From Aquatica leii (lineage: Eukaryota; Arthropoda; Insecta; Coleoptera; Lampyridae), in NCBI GenBank assembly GCA_035610365.1, contig CM069436.1:9290937-9354936 (forward strand): a stretch of DNA of 64,000 bases, given 5' to 3'. Shown in pieces: positions 49,801 to 61,800 of this stretch (its first letter is position 1; every line of letters begins with the position of its first letter). The notes below the pieces were generated by a model. It saw only the letters and a program-made list of their open reading frames with translations, ran no database searches and had not been told where the DNA came from. A program made the translations under genes and the position numbers.

Positions 49801-52800
49801 CCTCTAAGTATCCTGGCTATTTTATCCGTGCAGCCTTTTATGTAAGGAAGAAAGGAAGTTGCCACGGGTTCCTCCTTTTTTGGTTTTTCCTTACTGTGTT
49901 TGTTAATTGCTCGATATATGTCTGCTTTTCTAAAACCGTTTTTTTATAATGGCGTTTGTTAGGTGACCTAGCTCGATCTTTAACGTGTTCGGTTCACTGA
50001 TCGCCTTGGCCCTGTGTTTTTAGAACTGCAAACTGCAAGCTGGATGATGATGTGATTCGGCGTTGAGGTATCTATTAGTATGAGTCGGTTTTCTATACAC
50101 TTGATGTCCCAATTTGTTGTCCATATTTCGAGTGACCAGTACGTCCAAGAACGGAATTCTTCTGTTTGTTTCTTTTTCCATGGTGAATTTGATGTGGAAA
50201 TCTAACTGGTTGATGTGATCCAGAAAGTTGTGTAGTGTTTCTGTTCCATGAGACCAAATTACAATTGTATCGTCCACATAACGTAGCCAGCATTTTGATT
50301 TGAGGGTAGCGGTTTCTAATGCTCTTTCTTCAAAATCCTCCATAAATATATTAGCGCTGACTGGAAAAAGTGGCGATCCCATGACTGCTCCTTCAATTTG
50401 TTCGTATATTGTTGAATGAGAAGTACGTGGACTTTAAACATAGCTCAATTAGTCCGTTAAGCTCTTCATCCCAATTTGCTTTTCGTAATTTGGTCTTGAT
50501 GATCTCCAGTGCTGTTTGTAGTGGCACTTTTGTGAAGAGAGATGTCACATCAAAACTGACTAAAATGTCTTCTGGTTCCAATTTAATTTCTTTAATTCTT
50601 GAGACGAAGTGCTGGGAATTCTTTACGTGATGGATGCTTTTTCCCGTAAGCGGTTGTAAAATGGTACACAAGTATCTAGCCAGAGGATGAGTGACTGAAG
50701 CGGTAACACTCACAATTGGGCGAAGCGGTACCCCTGGTTTGTGGATTTTTGGAAGGACGTAAAGGTGCGGCATCCTGGTGTCTGTAGGAATTAGTCGCCT
50801 CTTTTAAAGTTCCGGGATCGTGCTTGCGGATTTTACAGTAGCCGAAATCTTTCTCTCTAGAGGTTTTATTGAATTCCTCTTCAATGGTTCAGTTTTTTCT
50901 GAAGAAGACAGCGACATGACTGTCGAAACGTCAAACATTGTAAATTTTTCAAAATTTGTAAGTTTTATAAATTTTGTGAAAAGTGTAAATATGGAACGCG
51001 GTTCAAAACCCAAAAATAATTATTTGTTAAAAATACCTTGTATATTTTTTTTCTTAAAAAAGTAAGTAAGTTTGAACACACTTCACCTAAATTCATATAT
51101 TGTTTCTAAAAATACAAAAATATATAAGGTGTTTTATTTAAAAATCTGAGTACGATCTTGTAAATAAAAAATTAAGATATTCTAAAGTTGTAAATGAAGA
51201 AAATCTGAACAAAAAACATATCTTTTGTCGTTAAATTATTATTAAAGTCACTATCAAAAAAATGAAGACAAGTGAGCTTTGTATTTATAGTATAGTATAT
51301 TTAGGTTTTTAATTAATCAACTGCGAAGCTGTTTCTACTGTTACGTAAAAATTTAAAATTAAAGCGTTGTTAGGATTCCGAAACAGTTGCATTGCGTAAA
51401 TGTCGTAACTGTTGCGGTTCGTATGTTTCAGATATGCTACGTTTTTTTGAAATGTAACATTTTCAATTTTGTGTAGTCGAAAGTGTTTTGTGTTTACGAA
51501 TCAAATTTATTTCATACCAGAACACAGCAACTAAACCATAGCGAAAACAAACTTACTTATAGCTTAACCATTAGTCAACGGTTTCAAAAGGAGAAAACAA
51601 ACCGATGTTACCTTCAAGTTGCCAATGAGATTCGAAACAAATTCGGTTTTTTTCTGAAAAAATGTTTTAAAATAAATATAAAAGTATATAATATTATTAA
51701 CTTTGGTCAAGTGCAAAAAGATGACCTAGTCGTGATAGACGACCTGCAATAAACATAAAAGATAAATGAGTAAGATTAATGACTATTAAGTTTATCCTTT
51801 AAAGACAAATTAACACAGTAATTTAAACAATAATTACTTGTTATTAGTCAGAAAGTATGTTTGCTTTAAAGGACTGAACAAATTATAACTAATTTAATAA
51901 ATTATTTTAAAAAATTATAGATTTTTATTGACTGACCGTCGATGAAATGTAGGAATTTGTAAAATTAATTATTTAGAAGTGTGTCATGTTCATTGCATGT
52001 AAATTAGAATATTAAAAAAATGTTTGCAAAGAAATTTGCATCGAATATTGAAGTAATTATTGAAGGTCTTGTGACGGTTACTTATAATTTAGTTTTTTAA
52101 AATTACTTATACTACTTGCATGTATTCTTAGATTATAGAGTATAAGAATAAGTAATTGATTTAGTGCACATTACATAATTGCAAGCAAAAACTGTGTGTG
52201 ACCGCCATTACTTTGGAACACAAGTTGTGTATCGCAATTTCAATTTAAATACATATTCCAAACGTAATTAATTATTGCTTGCAATAATGGTTTGTGCGAA
52301 TTCTGATTGCAACAGCAATAATAGAATAATAAACTTTCAAAGATAAATTACAATTTTATTTAACATAAAGGTGCAGTTAGTCAACTGCAATAGTTTTGTA
52401 CTTTATGTTAACTAATAATTTGTTTAGACTACTAGCGCAAGTAATAATTTTTTATAATTAATACTTAAAGAAGCAGTCCTATGCTAACTTTTTGTTGTAC
52501 GCCACTGAGGTTTGGGTACCAATTTGCTTCAGTTGCCGTATTCTTTATCTTTAATATCTTTTCTGTAAGTAACCTAAACTATTAAATACTAAATGACAAT
52601 GTAAAAATAGGTGTAAATTAACAGATATGTTTTGAAACGTATACACTACAATTAAAAGGGAATACTCAAGTTAATTGTTTTGTCCCAAATAGCCTGGTTA
52701 CGCATCTGTATCTATGGTTATAAGCTTACGCAACCCATACAAAAACTATGAGACATTTAGGAGAATTGTAGTTCTAAATTTTGTTTTTCACACAGCGGTG

Positions 52801-55800
52801 TGGACCAGGTCTAAAACAGAGAAAATATACGGATGTATCTGAAACAGGACTACAAACTCAAGGAGTAGTTTACTTATGGTATTAAATGAAAATTTTTCAC
52901 TTAAAAATTTCGCCTAAGTGGTCCACTTTTAAGATATTTGCAATTAAAGTTTTCAGGCCGGTCCTGACTATCTGAACAAATGGAAAGTGACTGTTCCTTG
53001 TAACTATGCGGTAAATGGTGGGTAAATGCTCTTAAATCCTCGAAACGTATTGATATTAAAATTAGTTTTAATAATAAAATTCGCTACATTTGATGTCACG
53101 GTGCGCGGTCGCGATTTGTACTGTAATTAATAGTAGCAGCTTAATACCGCTCCCGTAATAAAAACATTGATTGCGTAAATACATAAAACTTTAGTTCGGA
53201 ACTTGCGTATTTGTTTATAGGATTTAATCTTAGCTGTTCCATGTCGGGCTTTATTAAAAAGTAGTGTATTTAAACTTTTTATTGCTGTTATATATAATTT
53301 ATGCCAGTGACGCGATTGACTAAAATGGATGCAAAACTATTTGAATTTCTTGAATCAATAAAAAATGGTCAAAAATCGATGGATAGAAAAATGGAAGAAA
53401 ATTCGCAGAAAATAGAAGAGAAGTTTTACGAAAATTCGCAGAAAATGGAAGAAAATGGGCGAAAATTCTTAGAAAATTAAAGAAAAACTGTCGGAAAATT
53501 TCAGAAAAATGGAAGAAAATTCAAGAAAAATGGAAAAAAAAAAACTCTCCAAACATTCTCAGAAAATGGAGAAAAGTTCTAGAAGTTTAAAAGATGAAAT
53601 ACGAACGAACATAGAAAATGAAATCAAAATTGTTCAAGAAGAAACTCAAGCAGACATGTTAAATTAAGGAGAAGAAATATGCGGAGTTCTAAAAAACGGA
53701 AAACAATCTATAAATGAGAAAATAGAAGCAATAGAGGACAAATTAGAAGATAGAAGGAAACTGCTTGAAGAAAGAATGAACCAAATTAATTACCATGGTA
53801 AAAGAAGTGTCACGAGTGAAGATATAATAATGGACCGCCGGGAAGAAAGCACTCACAAGTTTAAAGTAAAGTAAAGTTCCATGGTCAACCTACTACGAGC
53901 AGTTTGAAGCCGCAGCTACAGCTAATGGTTGGAGCAACAAGCAGAAAGCGACGTCTTTAATAGTGTCCTTACGTGGAGAAGCGCTTGGAATTTTACAAAC
54001 TGTTCCTGACCACCTACAAGAAAATTACGAACTCTTAATTTTACTATTAGAAATGAGATATAGAAATGCTCATCTTCAACAAGTGTATCAAGCTCAAAGT
54101 CGGGTTCAAAAAGATGCCGAAAGTCTTCAAGAGTTTGAGGCTGACATTGCCAGATTAACACGACTTGCGTATCCTACAGCACCAGATACCTTCTTGGAGC
54201 AGTTGGCTATTCAAACCTTTCTAGACGGCCTCCGAGACAACGAAACGCAACAGACTCTGCGGTTAGCTCGACTGAAGACATTGGATGACGCTTTGGTGCA
54301 TGCTTTGAAGTTTGAAGCAGCAAAACCGGAGATTACAATTCAAATGGCATTGTCAATGGAGCAATTGCATAGCATTTATCTCGATGGCAAGATCAATAGA
54401 AGAAGCGTCCAGTTACTGGTTGATACGGGAGCGACGAAGACCATCATTCGTCCTGACATCTTGTTGGAAAACAAGAAAACATCACCAGTAACAATACGAC
54501 TTCGAACGGCGACGGGCGAAGAAATACCTACTCACGGACAAGTCAAAGTAACCATTGGTTTGGGAAATGGAATACTCGACCATCAAGTACTGGTAGCCGA
54601 CATCATGGAATAAGTTATCCTCGGAATGGACGTGATAAAGAAGTATGGGTTCCATTTGGAGATTGAAACGTTCTCAAATTCACGAGCCTTCTCGTAGTTT
54701 TTATTCATCTTATAGAACGTATACCGAAAGATATGGAACACTCGAGAAAGATTTTCAAAATGTGTATACAAACAAATCGTAATCCGTAATGCGAAGACAG
54801 CAGTGTTAAGAAGATTATTCAAGTCTAAATAAATAAGTCGTTAGCGCGTGTGTCCAGATGACTAGACGTGACTCTGCCTGCAAGGATGAAAGTGTGATGA
54901 TGGAACGCCTTGATGAAAATCTCCGGGAAGGCTACATACGCGCGATTGAACCAATGGAGGGCGGCTTAGTTGAAAAGGGACTACTCGTTGGCAGAACTTT
55001 AGTACGAGTAAAAAACAATAAGGATCTTAAACATCAACTCAGATCTTGTAACGTTGAAAAAGAAGACCATAGTAGGCCAATTTACGCCAGTATATCAAAT
55101 TGTGAGATGCGTAAAGTCTAACGAAGATACGTTGCCGAAGAAGTGTCCACAACAACTATTGGACATTCTTACTACCAAATGCCAAAACCTCAGCCAAGAC
55201 CAGCTGGCTAAAGTTAAAGTGTTGATCCAAGAGTATCAAGATGTGTTCGCGCTGGAGAGTGGTTTCAAAGGAAGAACTAACGTGGTGAAACATAAAATTA
55301 ATACTGGAGACGCTTGGCCGATACGACAACATCCACGCAGACTTTTTTGGCGAAAAGAAAAGAAGCCGAACAAATAGTTACGGATATGGAGAGAGAAGGC
55401 GTGATTGAACCTTTAAGTAGTTTTGACAATACGTTAGACACCCTGTCAGGATCCCAGTGGTTTTCCACGTTAAACTTAAAGAGTGGTTACTGGCAGGTAG
55501 AATTGGAACCCAAGGATCGTGAAAAACAGCTTTTACAATTGGAACTGGGTTGTGGCAGTACACTGTGATGCCCTTCGGCCTGTGTAACGCTCCTGCAATA
55601 TTCGAGCGTTTGATGGAGACCATCTTGCGCGGATTGTCTTGGAAGACATGCTTGGCTTACCTGAACGACGTGATCGTGGTTGGAAGGTCGTTTGAAGAAC
55701 ACTTGAACAACTTGAAGGAAGTGTTTCAGCGACTACGTGGAGCGAATCTCAAACTAAGCCCAAAGAAGTGCTACGTATTTAAGAAAGAAGTGCAATACCT

Positions 55801-58800
55801 TGGCCACGTCGTATTTAGAGGAAGCAAGGAAGACACTTTGGCATTAAGAAGACATTGGGTAAAGTGATAGAACGATTCTACTGGATGAACTGCAAAAAAG
55901 ACGTCATGAAATGGTGCCGTAATTGCACGTTCTGCGCATCAGAAAATGGTCCAGTGAGAAAGCGCAAAGCACCCATGAAGCAATACAAAGTAGGAAGCCC
56001 TTTGGAAAGAGTAGCGATTGACATCGCAGGGCCGTTCTCAGAATCCGATTCGAGAAATAAATACATCTTGATGGCGATGGATTATTTCACAAAATAGACG
56101 GAGGCTTACGCCATACCCAATCAAGAAGCAGCTACAGTCGCAGACGTATTAGTAAAAAAGTTTTTCTGCCGGTTTGGAGTCCTGTTGGACTTACACTCCG
56201 ATCAAGGCCGCAACTTTGAGTCTGGGCTGTTTCAAGAAGTTTGCCGACTGTTGGTAATTAAGAAAACTAGGACGACGCCTCACCATCCTCAATCTGATGG
56301 CATGGTTGAGCGGATGAATCGAATAATGGGCAAGTACTTTTTCTAATGGCATATCGATCAGCCGTTTACGAAAGCACAGGCCAAACACCATCCTGTGTGA
56401 TGCTCGGTCGCGAAATACGATTGCCATGCGACTTCCAATTTGGGCAAAGACCGGAAGAAGAAGTTGCTGGAGAAGATTACGTCAGCAAGCTGGCCAAGAG
56501 GCAAGACGAAGTACATGAAGAGCTCCGTAAAAACACACAAATTGCCAGCGACAGGATGAAAACTAGATATGACGTTAAATAGTTATCCGCAGACTTATCT
56601 TCGTGTAAGTAATAGTGTTATACATAAGTTATAGTGTTTTTATTAAATTTTCTTAGATTTAATTAGTTCGGTTTGTTTAAACGTGTATATATTTTTAGTA
56701 GAAGTATTAATAAATTAGTTTATAATAAACTTTACAATAACAACCCGTTAATCAGATACACCCTGTATAAGTAGTAGCGTTTAGTTCAAAGTACGAGTAT
56801 TAAAAATATTGTTAATTGGGACAACAAAAAACTGTAATATAAAAATTTGAACGTTGTATCCATAATAAAAACAAGTTTTTTATACATCAATTTAATGATA
56901 TCTTAACACAATTTTCTTTGTTAGCGCGTATATAAGTGAACAAACATATTAATTACAAATATTTACTTCCGTAAAAGTAAACAGAATGATTATAAACTTG
57001 GGATTTGAACGCAACAAGTCATAGAACGTTGTGTGTTGGAGTTTGCCTTGATATTTTTTAGCATCATTTTCATATTTTCTTAATTAAATGCAGTGTTAAG
57101 TCGTAAAAGTTTAATTATGATTTAACAGTTTATAACAAATCACAGTTTTAACATGTCAACGACAAGCATAATTCTTTTGATCTGTAATCCAGTCTGTACA
57201 GTCATTAAAAGTGATTAGTTACATTTAATTAGTTTTTTTTAATATTGATTGAAACGTAATTGTCTTAGCAAATTATAGTAATATATAAAACTGGAACATA
57301 TTATCTATGATTATATTGCAATTTATTGGTTTTTACTGTTTTTTCAATTTTCTTTACTTTTCTTCATCTAGTCTAGAACTTCTTGAAATGTTTTGTTTTC
57401 TAAGATTCTATTGTACAGTCGTACTTAAAGAGCTTTTAATGTTTTAATTCTTTTTAATTAAGTTTATAATTCTGTTTCATAAATAAGAACAGAAATAAAC
57501 GGATCTTTTATTTGCTAGTGGGTGATTACAAGAATTGGGTCAGTCAATAGAGAAGACGTTTTATTACATTTTGTGTATATGTCATTAAATTATAAAATAA
57601 CTAAAATTTCTTTATTTCTTCACTCAGTTACAATTAGTTACTCCAAAAAGAAGCTTGTAAAATAACAAAAATAGGTACATGTATTCTAAAAAACGTATGG
57701 TCTTTGGCCTACCAAAATTTCAAAAACTCGCTTAATCAAGCCATTTAAAATGTTTTCAATTTATTCCAAATTCTATTCTTCACTACAATGTCTAAGATTT
57801 TAAAAAATTAATTTACTTGGCGAATCTCATCATAGAATCTGCATTTAGTAAATTTTGAAATTCTGGTAAAATGTTATTGATTTAAAGTAATATCTCAGTA
57901 CACTACATGTTGGTATGTAGTTAGCTGCAGAGCGCGCTATCAGAACTATTTTACCTGTAGTGCGTAAACATTTGATCTACTAATTCTAGATTGAAACATG
58001 GCGACGTTTCAAACAAAAATTGTCTACACAAAATACATGAGGCGGTTCGTAAAAACACGAAAATTGCCTACGGCATAATGAAGACTAGATATGACGAGAT
58101 CGAATTCGATAAGTTCGTGAACATGTACGAAGTATCTGAAAAAGCTAGATTCGGAGCAACAAAATCGGTTCCAAACACGAAAGAATTACACAATTGCACA
58201 TTGCGTGAATAAAGATTTTGAGATATTTAGACGGGTTGCAGTAGTATTTAAGAAGAAGTTTGGACGGCTAGATAAACTACGATGTCTTTCTATCTGGTTG
58301 CCAAGAAGTATTTACGTGCAAAGACGTTATAGGCAAATCTGTGGCAAGCATTATAGAATATCAAAACAAAAATGGAGTTCTACAACATTAAGAAATTGGC
58401 AATTCCCAAGTAGTACATAGAGTCAAAAAAATCCATTAACTGCTGCTTTCATTCTAAGGAAATGCCACGACCCTTTTTATTCATGCAGCGTTCAATTTCC
58501 AATTCTGAGACAGAACAATTTTAAGAAAGAGACAGTAAATCGCATAGAAGTTTTGAGATCATTCCAGATGATTTGAGGTGATTATCGGAAAAGACAGAAT
58601 GGTTTTGAAGCAGATATCCAGTGAGCAAATTGTAGCTAAAACCGGCTTTTTTATAACTACTTTAGCTTTTAAAGTTAACCTTTAGAACACTTTTGAGTGA
58701 CTTGTAGAAAAACTAAAGTCTCCATGAAGTGTTTAAGTAGCTAAAAATTCCGCAGTTATGTAGCTGTTACAAAGCTCCTTTAATGCATTAAAATCTGGCT

Positions 58801-61800
58801 TATATGGCTCTTTGTGGTACTAGCAAAGCTTTAAAGAAGCTGCAAAGGAACCATAAACCACCTTTCAGAAACAACTGTACAGCTTAAATAGCTTTATTTT
58901 TACTACCTTTACGTAGCTAAATACATAACCAAAGAATAATTGATTTTACGCATTGTAACTATTTTACTTCTTCGTTTGCCTACGTGTTTACAGGTATTTA
59001 TTACACATGTATATTTTAAAAACGCATATTTACACACTTCAGATTTGAACCTACGATCTCTTACCTGATGGATTCGTCATCATTTGATATTCTAACTGAG
59101 CTATCCTACAACATACATGTTGCGTTCACGGACTGCTTAATATTTTAATAATCTTTGATTTTAAAATACAAAAAATTAGATCATAATTTTAGATTTTGAA
59201 CTAGTACTTTTTATAAGAAATTGCTGTAATTAAAAGTATAATTGATAAATTTTTGATATGATTTTAATAAGTTGATTTTGTATTCGGCATTACACGACTT
59301 GTCAAAATATTTTCAATATTGACAACCGTGTAACAGATGTTTTTGAGATTTTTTAAGTAATTTTTTTTCTGTGTGTGTATGCTTTGCCTATATTTATAAG
59401 GGAATAATACAAAACAAGGATTAAGTGTAGTTTAATTGGTATGTCCTTCAATGATTGTATGTTGTTTTTTTTATCCGTGGCGTTTAAATATTAGCAGAGA
59501 AGGCATGTTATATAATTGTACTGTTGTGGGGTACGGTAGTTAAATAAGGATCAAGTATAATTTTATTTAATTCCTGTTTCGACACATATTTGTGTATAAA
59601 AATGAACTCTCATGACAGCACAGAGACTACGCTGCAATTTAAAGAGAAACTTTACAAAATCGAAATATCGAAGATAAACCAGCAGTATTAGAAAATGTTG
59701 TTACCTGTTTAGACTGGATACCATCTCAAAATATGGGATATACAAGGGGTGTGATTGGTTAGCATATTGGAGATGGTTTGCATGAAAGAAAGAGTACGAA
59801 AAACAACAAAAAATTGAAGTAGTGCCTAGTGCAATTAGTTTTCTAACAATGTAGGTACTTATACTAACTGTGATTAAATAAATAACCATTGAATGTTTGA
59901 TTATGTGAAAACTAATTGTATTTATATTTCTTACATAATACCCTAGGATAATACTGAAAATCGACAAGACACGAACAACTGAATTAATAAAATATTTGAC
60001 CTTTCGCTTCTTTTCTCAAATATCTTCTTCACTGTGTAACGGTAGACCATCTATTACAAATAAATCCATTTTATGAGCTCACAGCACAATTTGTCAATAA
60101 GGATTCAACATTGGTCATCGATTTTGTGGTGTCAAATAAAAACCTCACTAAAAACACGTCTAAGATCACAAAATTCTACGAAAAAAGTAAAAAGAATAGC
60201 TTAAAGCTAATGAAAACAATGTAACAGCTGGTTTTGTTTGCCCCAATTTTTGTAAGCTCTCCATTTTGTAAATATAAATGACAATGAATGATTAATAAAA
60301 ATACAACAGCTTCTTTAAAGTAACAAAGGCGACTTCAAGAAACAATAATACTAATAAAGAGGCATTGTTGAAGGCTCTTGAGAAGCTGTCAATGAAGTAG
60401 CTGTTTAAGGGTGGTAAAAAACTTTATAAGTGGTTCTTAAGTAACTAAGCAATTTTATATTGGTACTTAAGCTCTAAAGAAGTTTCTTAAGTTGCCAATT
60501 AGCTACTCATTTCTTAACAGCCTTTGCGTAGCCTAAAGTTCCACAATAAAGTAGCGTTTTGCTCACTAAGTAACGTAAGAATATAAAAAGTATCCAAAGA
60601 AAGTTGTAGTGAATCAAGTCAGAAGTTGGAAATGGGAAGAAATATTTTAACTAGAAATAAATAGTGTTTGATGCGCGTGGTCAGTGAAAATAAATGCCAG
60701 TTTAAGATAAACCAAAGTGCGACTGATTGTTGTATATAAATTACTTAGTTTAAGTTGTTTATTATATAGTTACATTTTATTAGTTAGTTTAATTAAAAGT
60801 TAGTTAGGTTTGTAAACATTAGTTTTAAATTGCGTGTAAACAGCTAGTTTGAAAATCCGCAAAATGCTAGCAATTGTGTAAATTAGATTACACCCATAGT
60901 TCTTAAAGAAAATATATTGTTCCTTTCAAGGTAATTCCCTTTGACAGCTATATACCTGCGGGATCGTAATTCCCAGTGTTGGTAGCAGCGCTGAAAAGCT
61001 TCAACTGGTAGAGCCTTTAACCTGTGTGTCACATTTTTTTAATGTTCTCCCGCCTCCAAAAATGACGTCCTTCTAGACATTTTTCACATTTGGGAATAGA
61101 AAAAAGACAAGGTTGTGGAACAAAAGGAATGCCTTTTGAGGTCAAAAATTCTGTAATGGTGACATGAGGCGTTGTCATGATGCAACGTCCACTTGTCTGC
61201 TCAATTCGTCCTTTTCTTGAGCTTTTCAAATAATGAATTGAGTAAGACAAGATGGTATTCGGCTAAAGTTGCAAACGAGCAACAAATTATCTCTAGTAAA
61301 TTGTTTGTTGTGCAGTAATTCAACTTTATATTGTTTATTATAATTCTTCCAAATCCTACTATATTGTAAAAATGCCTAACATCTGTTTTCTGATTTCTTT
61401 GTTATTATGCTCTGTTTATATTTTCTGTTGTATTCATGGTTTTTTACTTACTTAATTTTTTCTATGTTTTTGTATTTTTACTTTCCTATAAGAAAAGTAT
61501 AGCAATCGCAATCTGTGTGTAACGTTGTACCCACGATAACTCTCGAACCAAAAGTCCTAGTAACTTGAAATTTGGTACGGAACTGGCTTTTCAAATTGTC
61601 TCGGTTCTATCAAAAGATGGGTCCGGTAAAGAAACCGGAAGTGATTGTATCCGCCATTTTTAACAGTGTTTCTTATATAATTTTGTACGAATGTAAATTA
61701 TTTGAATTATTTTTATAGTTTCTTATCGAGACAATACTTCCTAACAATTTATTCAAATAAAAATTTTTTCTATCATTAACAGCTTATTAGATATTTAATT

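Larger units (their letters stand above)
49144..51031 (-). mobile_element. Penelope-like retroelement, family B, copy 2 with inverted pseudo-LTR
   Basis: On the - strand the body runs from about 50880 (inside the N-terminal region; the first about 110 codons are missing) to its 3' end at 49144, with the terminal motif GAAAGCCTCAT. To its right, 50885-51030 carries the element's 3' sequence in the opposite (+) orientation. The whole unit is bracketed by a direct repeat of about 20 bp. An inverted partial copy at the 5' side is a typical irregular Penelope insertion. Confidence 0.82.
53301..56582 (+). mobile_element. Degenerate Ty3/gypsy retrotransposon 2
   Basis: Coiled-coil leader, Gag, protease, RT and integrase in Ty3/gypsy order on the + strand, with large deletions: the Gag zinc knuckles, most of the RT fingers and all of RNase H are missing. 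I find no LTRs or purine tract. It differs in sequence from the element at 6222 and belongs to another lineage. Confidence 0.88.

Noticed and set aside
51483..51752. 90-codon + strand frame
   Set aside because: No recognisable domain, no homologous partner in the window, and AT-rich composition.
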